64,000 nucleotides of DNA. It comes from JANQJA01 sp965267485 (GTDB lineage: Bacteria > Pseudomonadota > Gammaproteobacteria > Pseudomonadales > Azotimanducaceae). The translations under genes were made by a program, and so were the position numbers. The notes beneath the pieces were generated by a model. The model was not told where the DNA came from. It worked only from the letters and a program-made list of their open reading frames with translations, and ran no database searches. This document shows, in pieces, positions 42,607 through 51,922 of this stretch. Every line of letters starts with the position of its first letter. The stretch's first letter is position 1. The DNA lies in the NCBI GenBank assembly GCA_965267485.1, contig OZ254080.1, positions 992,001 through 1,056,000 on the forward strand, given 5' to 3'.

Positions 42607-43764
42607 ATGGCTTCACAGGGTACGGAACTCAGTACTGAAGAAAAGGAACTCTTTCGCGACAGCGTGCGCAAGTTTCTCGAGCAGGAGGTTGAGCCGCACT
42701 ACGACCAGTGGGAGCGCGATGAAATCTGGCCCCGGGACCTCTGGAACAAGCTCGGCGAGAATGGCTTTCTGTGTGTCGATCAGCCGTCAGAGTACGGTGG
42801 TTACGATGCGAATTTCGAGCTTTCATGCGTGGTCGCACAGGAGATTTCGCGGGCCGGATACGGTGCGCTCGCTTCAGGCGTGTCGGTTCATTCCGATATC
42901 GTTGCCCCCTACATCCTCCATATGGGCACCGAGGAACAGAAGCAGCAGTGGCTGCCCAAGATGGTGACGGGCGAGGTCGTCGGCGCGATCGGCATGACGG
43001 AACCCAGCGCCGGCAGCGACCTGCAGGCGCTGAAGACAACAGCGCAGAAAGAGGGTGACGATTACGTCATCAACGGCCAGAAGGTCTTCATCACCAACGG
43101 TCAGCATTGTGATGTCATTGTGCTGGCAACGAAGACGGACCCGAAGGCTGGTGCCAAGGGGGTTTCCCTGTTTACTGTCGACTGCCACCTCGAAGGTTTC
43201 GAGCGGGGCCGCAATCTCGAGAAGATGGGACTGCATTCGGGCGACACCAGCGAACTCTTCTTCACCGATGTGCGCGTACCGGCCGACCAGATGCTTGCCG
43301 ATGAGGGGCAGGGCTTTGTCGCAATGATGAAGGAGTTGCCGAGGGAGCGCTTGATCCTCGGCGTCGGCTGCATCGCTGCCGCGGAAGGTATGCTGGAGCG
43401 AACGATCGAGTACACGCTGGAGCGCAAGGCGTTTGGCGAGTCTGTCGCGAAGTTCCAGAACTCACGGTACGCGTTTGCCGAAATGAAGACAGACATCGAG
43501 ATCAACAAGGCCTTCGCCGAAAAATGCGTCGCCAAATATGTGCGGGGCGAACTCACGACCGAAGAAGCCTCCATGTGCAAACTCGCCGCCAGCGAGATGC
43601 AGGGCCGCATCGCCGACCGCTGCGTTCAGCTGCACGGCGGCTATGGGTATATGCGCGAGTACAAGATCTCGCGGGACTACGTCGATGCGCGTATTCAGCG
43701 AATCTACGGTGGGACGTCCGAGATCATGAAGGAGCTGATCTCGCGCAGTCTCGTCGGGCGATAG
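42607..43764 (+). CDS. Acyl-CoA dehydrogenase
   Basis: Flavoprotein of 385 residues for alpha,beta-dehydrogenation of acyl-CoA. Signature sequences are GAIGMTEPSAGSDLQALKTTA (FAD and substrate site), QLHGGYGYMREYKISRDYVDARIQRIYGGTSEIMKELISR near the C-terminus, and the expected catalytic Glu region RIYGGTSEI. The size and ends match the medium- and long-chain class. The ATG at 42607 fits homology; a very long in-frame upstream extension is shadow of the MBL-cNMP gene. The next gene runs in the same frame right after its stop. Confidence 0.93.
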   Translation: MASQGTELSTEEKELFRDSVRKFLEQEVEPHYDQWERDEIWPRDLWNKLGENGFLCVDQPSEYGGYDANFELSCVVAQEISRAGYGALASGVSVHSDIVAPYILHMGTEEQKQQWLPKMVTGEVVGAIGMTEPSAGSDLQALKTTAQKEGDDYVINGQKVFITNGQHCDVIVLATKTDPKAGAKGVSLFTVDCHLEGFERGRNLEKMGLHSGDTSELFFTDVRVPADQMLADEGQGFVAMMKELPRERLILGVGCIAAAEGMLERTIEYTLERKAFGESVAKFQNSRYAFAEMKTDIEINKAFAEKCVAKYVRGELTTEEASMCKLAASEMQGRIADRCVQLHGGYGYMREYKISRDYVDARIQRIYGGTSEIMKELISRSLVGR

Positions 43765-43839
43765 GGAATCTCGCCCGCACTGGCTTTCCCGCGCCTGCTG
43801 CTCGCACTGGCGATCATCGCGATCGCCAGTGCCTTTGTC

Positions 43840-45183
43840 ATGCTCGGCCATCTCGTGCCGGCTTTTGCCGACGATCTCTGTCGATCATCAGCATCGTTTG
43901 ATCTTTCGGCGATCATCGCTGCTGTGGGCCGCGACTACCTTGCCTGGAGCGGCAGGGTTCCCGTGTGGTTGCTTTCCTACAGTCTTTTCGCCCTCGGTGA
44001 TACAGGCCGCTGGCTGATCGATCTCGCCAGTGCGGCGGGGCTCGCGATAACCTGCTGGCTCGCGATCGATCTCGCGCGGGGCGAGCGGCGGCCGGCGCTG
44101 GCTGTCGATCTTGCAGCGCTGGTGACGATTGTCACGCTGCTCTGGTTCATCCCTCACCGCTTCGGCGAGTTCATGCTGTGGAAGTCCGGCGCCATTCAGT
44201 ATCTCTGGGCCTGCGTGCTCGCGCTGATCCTTGTGCGCGCGACGACCATCGAAATGCTGGAGGACGGTCGGGCCTGGCCGCTCAGTGCACATCCTGCGGC
44301 GCTCGTCGTCCTCGCGCTCGTCTGTGGCCTGTGGCTCGAGACGCTGGCCCTCGCGCTCGTTGTGCACTGGTTCGTGCTGCTGGCACTCGTCGAGCGCCGT
44401 GGCCGGCGATTCGAGCGGCGCTGGCTGATCGGCTTCGCAGCGCTTGTTGTCGGCTCGGCCCTGCTGCTTGCCGCCCCGGGTAATTTCGTCCGGGCCGCGC
44501 CGATTGGCTATCTCGAACCACCGCTGGCGCGCCTGCTCATGGCGGTCGAGTTTGGCTGGCGCCACGTGCATCCCGCCCTCGCAGCGACGTTTGTCGTATT
44601 CGGCTCGCTCACGTTGTTGAACCCGGATCGCGTGGATGTTGGTCGTCGATGGTGCCGCGCACTCTCGTTGCTGCTGGTCGGCGCGGTCTCTGTCCTTGCG
44701 CTTGCCGGGGCACCGGTCGCGACGTGGTCGGGCCGCACGGCATTCGCGCTCGAGTTCATGGCGATTGTTTCAACGCTCTGCCTGTTTCCGGCCCACCTGT
44801 TCTCGCAAGACGGGCTGCCCACACGCTGGCAGCGATTGGTCATGCCGCTGCGACTTGCCATCTCTGCTGTCATTGCCGGTGCCCTGACGCTCGTCGTGGC
44901 GAGTTACATCGAGGTGCGTGCAATCTATCTGGACGTTGCCGCCCAGGACGCGGCGCGCACGGCACGTGTTGAATCTGCACGTCGCATCAATTCGGGTGAA
45001 CCTCTGGTGCTGGCCCCACTGGCATTCGGCACGTTTGCAAACACGAGCGCAGGGACCGTCAACCGGCAGTGGTACTTTGCGCGGGATATCACGGTCAGCC
45101 CCGGTCACTGGCGCAACCGCTGTTATGCCGAGGTTCACGGGGTGTCCGGCGTCGTACTCAACAGGGGCGCCGGATCGTATTGA
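43840..45183 (+). CDS. DUF6056-like multi-pass membrane protein
   Basis: A protein of at least 447 residues with about ten transmembrane segments and a periplasmic tail of about 90 residues. It belongs to the DUF6056-type group, related to glycosyltransferase-like integral membrane proteins. DDLC near the start and RFGEFMLWKSGAIQYLW are typical. The frame is open from right after the dehydrogenase stop (43765), and residues upstream of the ATG at 43840 (LLLALAIIAIASAFV) complete the first membrane helix, so the real start may be a non-ATG codon near 43768-43780. It overlaps the convergent TetR gene by 26 bases. Confidence 0.65.
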   Translation: MLGHLVPAFADDLCRSSASFDLSAIIAAVGRDYLAWSGRVPVWLLSYSLFALGDTGRWLIDLASAAGLAITCWLAIDLARGERRPALAVDLAALVTIVTLLWFIPHRFGEFMLWKSGAIQYLWACVLALILVRATTIEMLEDGRAWPLSAHPAALVVLALVCGLWLETLALALVVHWFVLLALVERRGRRFERRWLIGFAALVVGSALLLAAPGNFVRAAPIGYLEPPLARLLMAVEFGWRHVHPALAATFVVFGSLTLLNPDRVDVGRRWCRALSLLLVGAVSVLALAGAPVATWSGRTAFALEFMAIVSTLCLFPAHLFSQDGLPTRWQRLVMPLRLAISAVIAGALTLVVASYIEVRAIYLDVAAQDAARTARVESARRINSGEPLVLAPLAFGTFANTSAGTVNRQWYFARDITVSPGHWRNRCYAEVHGVSGVVLNRGAGSY

Positions 45184-45817
45184 CGAAGAGTTCCATGATC
45201 TCGCGCCGATGAAGCGCCAGCGCCTGTAGCGCGGTGGGCACGGAGTCGTCGATGCGGCCCTTCAGCTTGTCGGTTGGCTGATTCTTCTGGAGCAGGCTCG
45301 TCATGCCGTGGACGCTGGACCATGTTGCACCGGCCAGTTCCTCGGCCGGCAGATGGTCGGCAAAGACGCCTTCCTCCTGGCCCCGCCGCACCAGGCCGAG
45401 CAGCACCTCAAAGGCCTCAGCCCCGGCAAGCTGAAGCTCTTCGTAGGCACTGAAATCGAGGAGCGAACTGTCGAAGAAGAGCTGGTACTTCTCAGGGTTC
45501 GCGAGTGCCCATTCCACGTAGGCGAGACCAATCTGCACGAACGCTTCTTCGACATCGTCGATGTGCTGGTCACGTGCCGCGCGCAGGCTGATGGCCATAT
45601 CCCGGAAACCCCAGGTGGCAATTGCCGCAAACAGTGCGTTTTTGAATTCGAAGTGCCGATAGGGCGCGGTTTGTGAGACGCCGACCTCGCGGGCCAGCGC
45701 ACGAAGCGAGAGGCTCTCTGCGCCGTCGCGGCGCATGTGGGTGCAGGCCGCCTCGATGAGCGCCTGGCGCAGATCGCCATGATGGTAGGACCGCTTTGCC
45801 GCTTCTCGTCGCGCCAT
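45158..45817 (-). CDS. TetR family transcriptional regulator (WHG-type)
   Basis: A 219-residue regulator from ATG 45817 (MARREAAKRSYHHGDLRQALIEA). The N-terminal helix-turn-helix is LRALAREVGVSQTAPYRHFEFKNAL; the C-terminal ligand domain carries a TWSSVHGMTSLL segment like the WHG (TetR_C_33) group. It is divergent from the RND operon and almost certainly represses it. Inverted repeats in the gap are candidate operators. Confidence 0.9.
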   Translation of the reverse strand: MARREAAKRSYHHGDLRQALIEAACTHMRRDGAESLSLRALAREVGVSQTAPYRHFEFKNALFAAIATWGFRDMAISLRAARDQHIDDVEEAFVQIGLAYVEWALANPEKYQLFFDSSLLDFSAYEELQLAGAEAFEVLLGLVRRGQEEGVFADHLPAEELAGATWSSVHGMTSLLQKNQPTDKLKGRIDDSVPTALQALALHRREIMELFVNTIRRPC

Positions 45818-45859
45818 GAAGAATCCGAAAAAGTCATTTTCCCGTAACGATACCCAAGT

Positions 45860-45901
45860 ATGTTGACATCGTAAACATCTAATGTGAGCATTGCACACAT
45901 T
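45860..45901. promoter_or_regulatory. Two inverted repeats, probable TetR operators
   Basis: ATGTT-N9-AACAT (45860-45878) and AATGTG-N9-CACATT (45881-45901) lie side by side in the 104-base gap between the TetR gene and the RND membrane fusion gene. A TTGACA hexamer (45863-45868) sits inside the first repeat, so repressor binding would block the efflux promoter. Confidence 0.55.
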
Positions 45902-45921
45902 GGCGAACTGGAGTGCCGGAC

Positions 45922-47112
45922 GTGAACACCCTGAACCCTGAATCCCTCAAATCGCTGCTCGCTGGCCGACGCCGGCGCCTTGCTGTCTTCGGCCCGAGGC
46001 TGACGGCGACGTCAATTGTGCTGCTCGCCCTCGTTGCGATGCTGCATCCCACGGCCGCCCATGCTGAAGTGCTGCCTGTGTCGGCGGTGCGTGTCGAGGC
46101 ACAGTCGCATTACCGCGTCCAGCGCATCTATGCCGGTGAGCTTCGGCATGCGCGCAGCAGCAAACTCGGTTTCGAGTTTGGCGGTGTTGTCGCGGCGGTC
46201 GATGTCGACGAAGGCGACAGAATCACCAGGGGGCAAGTGCTCGCACGACTCGTGTCGACAACGGCCGCGGCCAATCTGAAGTCGGCACTGGCGAGTCTCG
46301 AGACCGCACGAGCGAATCTCGTCGCCCATGAAGCCCAGATGGCACTGTCAGCGGCGACACTCGCGCGTTATGAAGATCTCGTTGAGCGGGGGCATGGCAG
46401 TGAGCAGCGGCTTGATGAGTTGCAGATGCAACACCGGGTGGACGGTGCCCGCGAACATGTTCTGGACGCCCAGATCGAGAGCGCGGTCGCGGCCGTGGAA
46501 CTGGCGCAGGCCAATCTGGAAAAGTTCGAGATCCGCGCGCCCTATGACGGCATTGTTCAGGGGCGAATGGTGGACGAAGGCAACATCGTCTCTCCCGGCC
46601 AGGGCATCCTCGATATCGTCGAGCATGGCCGGCTCGAGGCCCGCGTGGGTGTGCCGGAGGGCATGGCTGCTCATCTGGACGACGATACGATCTATGAAAT
46701 CACCGCGGGCGGGCGCCCTGTCCAGGCGCGACTGGCCGGCCTGCTGCCCGTGGCCGACGGCACGACAGGCACCGTAACGGCCATCTTCGGGATCGAAGAC
46801 AGCGGCATCTTCGCCGGCACGCTGACCGAACTTTCGCTGGGAGTCGATGTTCCGGGCCGGGGTTTCTGGGTGCCCGTTACCGCGCTCAGCGAGAGCCAGC
46901 GCGGACTCTGGTCGGTACTCGTCGTCAATGACGATGGCGACCGGCGCTTCGTCGAGGCCCGCCTCGTCGAGATCCTGTATCGCGGTCAGGACCGCGTCTT
47001 CGTGCAGGGTACGCTTCGCGATGGTGAACTCATCGTTGCCGGCGGGACCTCGCGCATCGTGCCCGGCCAGGACGTCCGCGTCGCTTCCATCGACGGCGCC
47101 GCAGCACAATGA
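45922..47112 (+). CDS. RND efflux membrane fusion protein (HlyD/AcrA-like)
   Basis: Periplasmic adaptor of 396 residues linking an RND pump to an outer-membrane channel. An N-terminal membrane segment (IVLLALVAMLHPTAAHAE) precedes the lipoyl half (LGFEFGGVVAAVDVDEGDRITRGQVLARL), an alpha-hairpin (about 125-200), and the second lipoyl half (YDGIVQGRMVDEGNIVSPGQGILDIV). The GTG at 45922 has GGAG 8 bases upstream; the GTG at 45913 overlaps that site and is rejected. Its stop overlaps the transporter start (ATGA). Confidence 0.88.
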   Translation: MNTLNPESLKSLLAGRRRRLAVFGPRLTATSIVLLALVAMLHPTAAHAEVLPVSAVRVEAQSHYRVQRIYAGELRHARSSKLGFEFGGVVAAVDVDEGDRITRGQVLARLVSTTAAANLKSALASLETARANLVAHEAQMALSAATLARYEDLVERGHGSEQRLDELQMQHRVDGAREHVLDAQIESAVAAVELAQANLEKFEIRAPYDGIVQGRMVDEGNIVSPGQGILDIVEHGRLEARVGVPEGMAAHLDDDTIYEITAGGRPVQARLAGLLPVADGTTGTVTAIFGIEDSGIFAGTLTELSLGVDVPGRGFWVPVTALSESQRGLWSVLVVNDDGDRRFVEARLVEILYRGQDRVFVQGTLRDGELIVAGGTSRIVPGQDVRVASIDGAAAQ

Positions 47113-50100
47113 TCGAGACTGCATCCAATCTGTTCTACCGGCTGCCCAGGCTGACGATCCTCGCGCTCGGTTTCATCCTGCTCATGGGCGTCTCGGCGCT
47201 GAACAACCTGCCGCGCCAGGAAGATCCGACCATGACCGAGCGATTCGGGACGGTCGAGACATGGCTGCCGGGTGCGTCGGCGTCACGCGTCGAGTCACTC
47301 ATCACCGAGAAGGTCGAAAATGCCCTGCGCGAGGTGCCGGAGGTCAAGACGATTGATTCGGTTTCCCGCGCCGGCTACTCGCTCGTCCAGCCTGAGCTGT
47401 TCGATACCGTCGGCAAGGGCGAGGTTGATCTCGTGTGGAGCGAGGTTCGCGACAAGCTGGCCGAGATCGAAGGCGAACTGCCGGTCGGCTCGACGTCTCC
47501 ACTGCTCGAACCGAGGGGCCCGCTCGCCACGACGCTCGGCATCGCGATCATTGCGCCCGACACGCCGATCTCGATTCGGGAACGGGTCGCGATCGAACTG
47601 CGGTCGCGCCTCGCCAAACTGCCTGGCACAAAAGAGACCGAGATCTACGGCGAGCCAGAGCAGGAGATCCGGGTCGAGGTGGACCCCTGGGCGCTGGCGC
47701 GCATCAATCTGTCGATCGAGGCCTTTGCGGCCATCGTGAACGGTTCTGATACCAAGCTTGCCGCCGGAACCCTCGATACCGAGACGAGTTCGCTCGTGGT
47801 TGAGGTCAAAGGTGATCTGTCGTCCATTGAGCGCATTGGTGCGATCCCGTTGCTGCGCCAGCAGGACGGCAACGTGGTGCGCGTCTCTGATGTTGCCCGG
47901 GTGTCGAGGGATTTCGTCGATCCGCCCCGGACCATGGCCATTATCGACGGCGAGCGCGCCATCGTCGTTGGCACGAAGATGGAAACCGGCCGACGCGTTG
48001 ATAACTGGGTTGCGGCCGCAAAAGCCATCGTTGCTGATTATCAATCTGAACTGCCGCCGGACATCGAACTTCGCACGATCATTGACCAGAACGAGTACAC
48101 GGCAGAGAGGCTGTCCTCGCTGCTGCAGAACCTCATCATGGCGATCGCACTCGTGCTGGTGGCGCTGCTCTTCCTGATGGGTGTCCGTTCGGCACTGATT
48201 GTCGGTGCGGCGCTGCCGCTGACGATGGCCATGGTGCTCACCGGACTCTCGGTTCTGGACATTCCGCTTCACCAGATGTCAGTCACCGGGCTCATCATTG
48301 CGCTCGGTCTGCTGATCGACAACGCGATCGTGGTTGTCGAGCAGTACAAGCTGGGCCGCCGCCGGGGTCACGGGATCGCAGAGGCGATCTCGGCCTCGAC
48401 CAAACACCTGTTTGTGCCGCTGCTCGCGTCGACCGCGACGACGGCGTTCGCCTTCATGCCGATCGCGACGACGCCCGGTGGCGTGGGCGATTTCACCGGC
48501 ACCCTGGCAATCTCTGTTGTGCTCTCGGTGAGCGCATCCTTCCTGCTGGCGATGACGGTGATTCCAGCGCTGGCCGGGTTCATCGATTCGCGTTTTCCGC
48601 CATCAGCGTCTCGCACAGGCGGCTGGTGGGTCGCCGGTTACTCCAACGAAAAGCTGACGGCGCTCTATCGTCGCAGCATCAGGCAGGCGCTCGACAAGCC
48701 GCTCTTTGGCATCGGGGTGTCCCTGGTTTTGCCCCTGCTCGGATTCGTGCTGTCAACAACGCTCACGAGTTCATTCTTTCCGCCGGTCGACCGCAACCAG
48801 TTTCAGGTTCAACTCAGCATGCCGGCCAGCGCTTCACTCGAAGAGACTCGCCAGGCGGTTGCCGTCCTTCAGGCGGAAGTCGAGCAGCTGCCTGAAGTGA
48901 CCTCGAGCCAGTGGTTCATCGGTGAAGGCTCGCCAGAGGTCTACTACAACATGATGAACAACGCCGACGGTCTGTCGAGCTTCGCGAACGGTTTCGTAAC
49001 GACGCGCCGGGTTGAGGATCCACGCCTGATTCTGGAGAGCCTTCAGCGCAAGCTCATGCAGCGATTCCCCGACGCGCAGGTGATGGCATTGCCGTTCGAG
49101 CAGGGCCCACCGTTCCAGGCGCCGATTGAAGTCCGCGTCATCGGGCCGGACCTCGACACGCTCAAGCAGTTGGGCGAAGAACTCCGGCTCGTTCTGTCGC
49201 AAACCGAACTCGTCACCTACACGACGGCAACGCTGTCGCGCACGGTGCCGCAGCTCTCTGTGTATCCGCGCGAGAACATGGCGAACAAGCTGGGGCTCAG
49301 CAACAGTGACCTGCCGAATCAGCTGAATGGCTCGCTGAGTGGCTTTCGCGCCGGTTCAGTGATGGAAGGCTCGACCGAAGTGCCGGTTCGGGTCCGGTTC
49401 AGCGACCGGATACGCGGCAGCCTCGACGAAATCACGACGTCGCCGATCATGGGACGCGGTGCCCCCGGTGGTTACGGTGGCATACCGCTCGAGCAGGTTG
49501 CGGAGGTCGATCTCGAGCCGTCGCCCAATCGCATCGACCGGTATCAGGGCGAGCGGATCAACACGGTCCAGGGATTTCTTTTGCCCTATGCCTTCCCGTC
49601 GATTGCGGTGCAGGACTTTCGGGAACGGCTCGCGGCCAGCAACCTGACGCTGCCGAAGGGCTACCGCATCAGCTTCGGCGGCGAGGAAGAAGAGCGGGGC
49701 GAGGCGGTGGGCAACATGATCGCGACCTTCGTCATGTACCTCTGGCTGATGGTTGCGGTCATCGTCCTGTCACTCAATTCATTCCGTTATGCGGGCATCA
49801 TCGGTCTGGTCGGGTTCCTTTCCGTCGGGCTCGCATTCTTCGGTGTGTGGCTGGGCGGTCATCCGATGGGCTACACCGCCATCATCGGGACGCTCGGGCT
49901 GATCGGGCTTGCCATTAACGGCGCGATCATTGTGCTGTCGGCGCTCAAGGCGGATGCCCGGGCACGCGCCGCCGACATCGAGGCCAGTGCTGACATCGTG
50001 GTCGAGTCGTCGCGGCACATTATCTCGACGACCATCACGACCATTGGAGGCTTTCTGCCGCTGATCCTGTTCGGGGGCCACTTCTGGCCGCCATTCGCCA

Positions 50101-50258
50101 TGGCGATCGCGGGCGGCGTTGCCGGCTCCGCGGTGCTCGCTCTCTACATGGTGCCCGCGATGTTCAGCCTGTACGCACGGCGCGATCTTCAGCGTGCCGC
50201 GAGACGCCGGCGCGATGATGACGTCGCGGGTGGACAGGCTGCCGCCCCTGTGAGCTAA
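47109..50258 (+). CDS. RND multidrug efflux transporter, AcrB superfamily
   Basis: Inner-membrane proton-driven pump of 1049 residues with 12 transmembrane helices and two large periplasmic loops. The signature GLIIALGLLIDNAIVVVEQ marks TM4, where AcrB has the pair Asp407-Asp408; here the second Asp is Asn. In TM10 the segment IGLAINGAIIVL has Asn at the position of AcrB Lys940. The outer-membrane channel is not encoded nearby and must be supplied from elsewhere. It is coupled to the fusion protein gene and repressed, presumably, by the divergent TetR. Confidence 0.92.
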   Translation: MIETASNLFYRLPRLTILALGFILLMGVSALNNLPRQEDPTMTERFGTVETWLPGASASRVESLITEKVENALREVPEVKTIDSVSRAGYSLVQPELFDTVGKGEVDLVWSEVRDKLAEIEGELPVGSTSPLLEPRGPLATTLGIAIIAPDTPISIRERVAIELRSRLAKLPGTKETEIYGEPEQEIRVEVDPWALARINLSIEAFAAIVNGSDTKLAAGTLDTETSSLVVEVKGDLSSIERIGAIPLLRQQDGNVVRVSDVARVSRDFVDPPRTMAIIDGERAIVVGTKMETGRRVDNWVAAAKAIVADYQSELPPDIELRTIIDQNEYTAERLSSLLQNLIMAIALVLVALLFLMGVRSALIVGAALPLTMAMVLTGLSVLDIPLHQMSVTGLIIALGLLIDNAIVVVEQYKLGRRRGHGIAEAISASTKHLFVPLLASTATTAFAFMPIATTPGGVGDFTGTLAISVVLSVSASFLLAMTVIPALAGFIDSRFPPSASRTGGWWVAGYSNEKLTALYRRSIRQALDKPLFGIGVSLVLPLLGFVLSTTLTSSFFPPVDRNQFQVQLSMPASASLEETRQAVAVLQAEVEQLPEVTSSQWFIGEGSPEVYYNMMNNADGLSSFANGFVTTRRVEDPRLILESLQRKLMQRFPDAQVMALPFEQGPPFQAPIEVRVIGPDLDTLKQLGEELRLVLSQTELVTYTTATLSRTVPQLSVYPRENMANKLGLSNSDLPNQLNGSLSGFRAGSVMEGSTEVPVRVRFSDRIRGSLDEITTSPIMGRGAPGGYGGIPLEQVAEVDLEPSPNRIDRYQGERINTVQGFLLPYAFPSIAVQDFRERLAASNLTLPKGYRISFGGEEEERGEAVGNMIATFVMYLWLMVAVIVLSLNSFRYAGIIGLVGFLSVGLAFFGVWLGGHPMGYTAIIGTLGLIGLAINGAIIVLSALKADARARAADIEASADIVVESSRHIISTTITTIGGFLPLILFGGHFWPPFAMAIAGGVAGSAVLALYMVPAMFSLYARRDLQRAARRRRDDDVAGGQAAAPVS

Positions 50259-50303
50259 TTTTCGATGGCCCGCGATCCTGCGGGCCATTGAGGAGGGGAA
50301 TCC

Positions 50304-51095
50304 ATGACTTTTGAGTGTCTCGAATACGCGTCGGGCGATCACGTCGCGACGATCACACTGAACCGGCCGGACAAGCTGAACGCGCTGAACCAGACGCTTC
50401 GCCAGGAAATTCACGAGGCGTGTCGCACCGCCTATGAGGACGATGAGGTCCGGGCGGTCATCTTTACCGGCGCCGGCCGGGGATTCTGTTCGGGCGCCGA
50501 TGTGAGTGGCGGCCGCCCGGAAACCGACAGTTCACAGAATGCGCGCCTCGATGACATGGGATGGGTCGGCGACCTCGCCATGGCGATCTATGAGCTGGGC
50601 AAGCCGACGATTGCCGTGATGAACGGCGTTGCTGCCGGCGCCGGCATGAGCCTCGCGCTGGCCTGTGACATGCGGATTGGCAGCAGTGAGTCCCGCTTCA
50701 AGACCGTGTTCGCCGAACGCGGCCTGTCGCCTGACACGGGCATGTCGTACTTCCTGCCGCGTATCGTCGGCTATTCGAGGGCCGCTGACCTGATCTTCAC
50801 ATCACGCAATGTGGGGGGTGACGAAGCGTACCGACTGGGCCTGCTAGACCGGCTCGTCGAGGCGGATTCGATCATGGACTGTGCCCGTGAAGTCGCCGCG
50901 CAAATCACAGGACTGCCGCCGATGGCAATCCGTTCCGGCAAGCGCGTTCTGCAATATAATATGGATCAGGATTTCCATCGTGCACTGCGAACGGAAACCG
51001 CGGGGCTGGGTTATGCCCGGCGCTCACCGAACGACCAGAAAGAACAGCGCGCGGCTTTTGTCGAGAAGCGAAAGCCGACCTTCACGGGAACCTGA
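50304..51095 (+). CDS. Enoyl-CoA hydratase/isomerase family protein
   Basis: A 263-residue crotonase-fold protein. It begins MTFECLEYASGDHVATITLNRPDKLNALN and shows the oxyanion segments FTGAGRGFCSGADVSGG and IAVMNGVAAGAGMSLALACDMR, then FAERGLSPDTGMSYFLPRIVG. The first Glu of hydratases is replaced by Asp or Gly-type residues in this region, so isomerase or another acyl-CoA reaction is possible. GAGGAGGGG ribosome site before the ATG. It lies 45 bases after the RND gene and before a small zinc-ribbon-like gene. Confidence 0.87.
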   Translation: MTFECLEYASGDHVATITLNRPDKLNALNQTLRQEIHEACRTAYEDDEVRAVIFTGAGRGFCSGADVSGGRPETDSSQNARLDDMGWVGDLAMAIYELGKPTIAVMNGVAAGAGMSLALACDMRIGSSESRFKTVFAERGLSPDTGMSYFLPRIVGYSRAADLIFTSRNVGGDEAYRLGLLDRLVEADSIMDCAREVAAQITGLPPMAIRSGKRVLQYNMDQDFHRALRTETAGLGYARRSPNDQKEQRAAFVEKRKPTFTGT

Positions 51096-51117
51096 CACGA
51101 CAAGCCGGGCTGGAAAC

Positions 51118-51459
51118 GTGCCGCGATACGACTATTACTGCGAGGCGAACGGGCGCACCGTCGAGGTGAGGCATTCCATCGCCGATCGCCTGCAGACGTG
51201 GGGCGAGGTCTGTGAGCGTCTGGACATCGAGACCGGGGATACGGCGAGTGATGCGCCCGTCAAACGGGTCATTACGACGCCGCCGATGGCAAACACGCCG
51301 GCCGGCAATGCGCATCTCAAGAACCTGGGATTCACCAAGCTGGAGAAGCGCTACGATGGCACCTACGAGAACGTCACCCGCACGGGGACGGAGTCGCGAT
51401 TCCTCGACCCCGGCGACAAGTCGACGCTGCCGCACTTTCACAAGAAACACAGCGACTAG
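51118..51459 (+). CDS. FmdB-like protein with degenerate zinc ribbon
   Basis: A 113-residue protein starting at GTG 51118 (PRYDYYCEANGRTVEVRH). The opening resembles the FmdB/YfgJ zinc-ribbon domain, but only one of the first CxxC pair remains, with another cysteine at GEVCERL, so metal binding is uncertain. The rest is charged and lacks hydrophobic segments (KLEKRYDGTYENVTRTG). It lies 22 bases after the enoyl-CoA hydratase stop. A longer in-frame extension overlaps that gene and is rejected. Function unknown. Confidence 0.65.
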   Translation: MPRYDYYCEANGRTVEVRHSIADRLQTWGEVCERLDIETGDTASDAPVKRVITTPPMANTPAGNAHLKNLGFTKLEKRYDGTYENVTRTGTESRFLDPGDKSTLPHFHKKHSD

Positions 51460-51460
51460 C

Positions 51461-51922
51461 GTGATCAGGCTCCGTCGTATCTTCGCCGCAATCCTGTTGT
51501 CGGCCATCTGGTCCCTGACGGCGAGTGCGGGGGAGGCTCCCGGGTTCTACCTGCTGGAGTATCGTCCCGGGGTGAACTGGAATGAGAAGATATCCTGGCG
51601 TGACCAGCCCGGTATCAAGGCGCATCGCGAATATCTCGCGTCGCTGCTCGATAACGGCATCATGCGTATGGCTGGAGAGATCGCAGGTGGGTCGGGCGAA
51701 CTCGTCCTCCTGCGTGTCGGCTCGTCACAGCAGGCGAAGGCGATCGCGGCGCGGGACCCCGCGGTGATCAATCGCATTCTGGACGTCGATGTGATCCCAT
51801 GGCGCGTCGAGATGTCGACAATGCGTCACATCCCTCAGGCGCGGCAGCCAGTGCGTGACGCCGACGCGCCATTCACCCTGGAGCGGCTCGACCCGGATGC
51901 GCCGATCAATCTGAGGGACTAG
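51461..51922 (+). CDS. Exported YciI-like (EthD/YCII fold) protein
   Basis: A 153-residue protein from GTG 51461 with a signal peptide (MIRLRRIFAAILLSAIWSLTASAGE) and a mature part like the YciI dimeric alpha-beta barrel (FYLLEYRPGVNW, REYLASLLDNGIM, ELVLLRVGSSQQAKAIAARDPAVI). Secreted YciI proteins are less usual than cytoplasmic ones; activity is unknown. It begins one base after the FmdB-like stop and its 3' end overlaps the convergent dsbA-like gene by 17 bases. Confidence 0.7.
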   Translation: MIRLRRIFAAILLSAIWSLTASAGEAPGFYLLEYRPGVNWNEKISWRDQPGIKAHREYLASLLDNGIMRMAGEIAGGSGELVLLRVGSSQQAKAIAARDPAVINRILDVDVIPWRVEMSTMRHIPQARQPVRDADAPFTLERLDPDAPINLRD

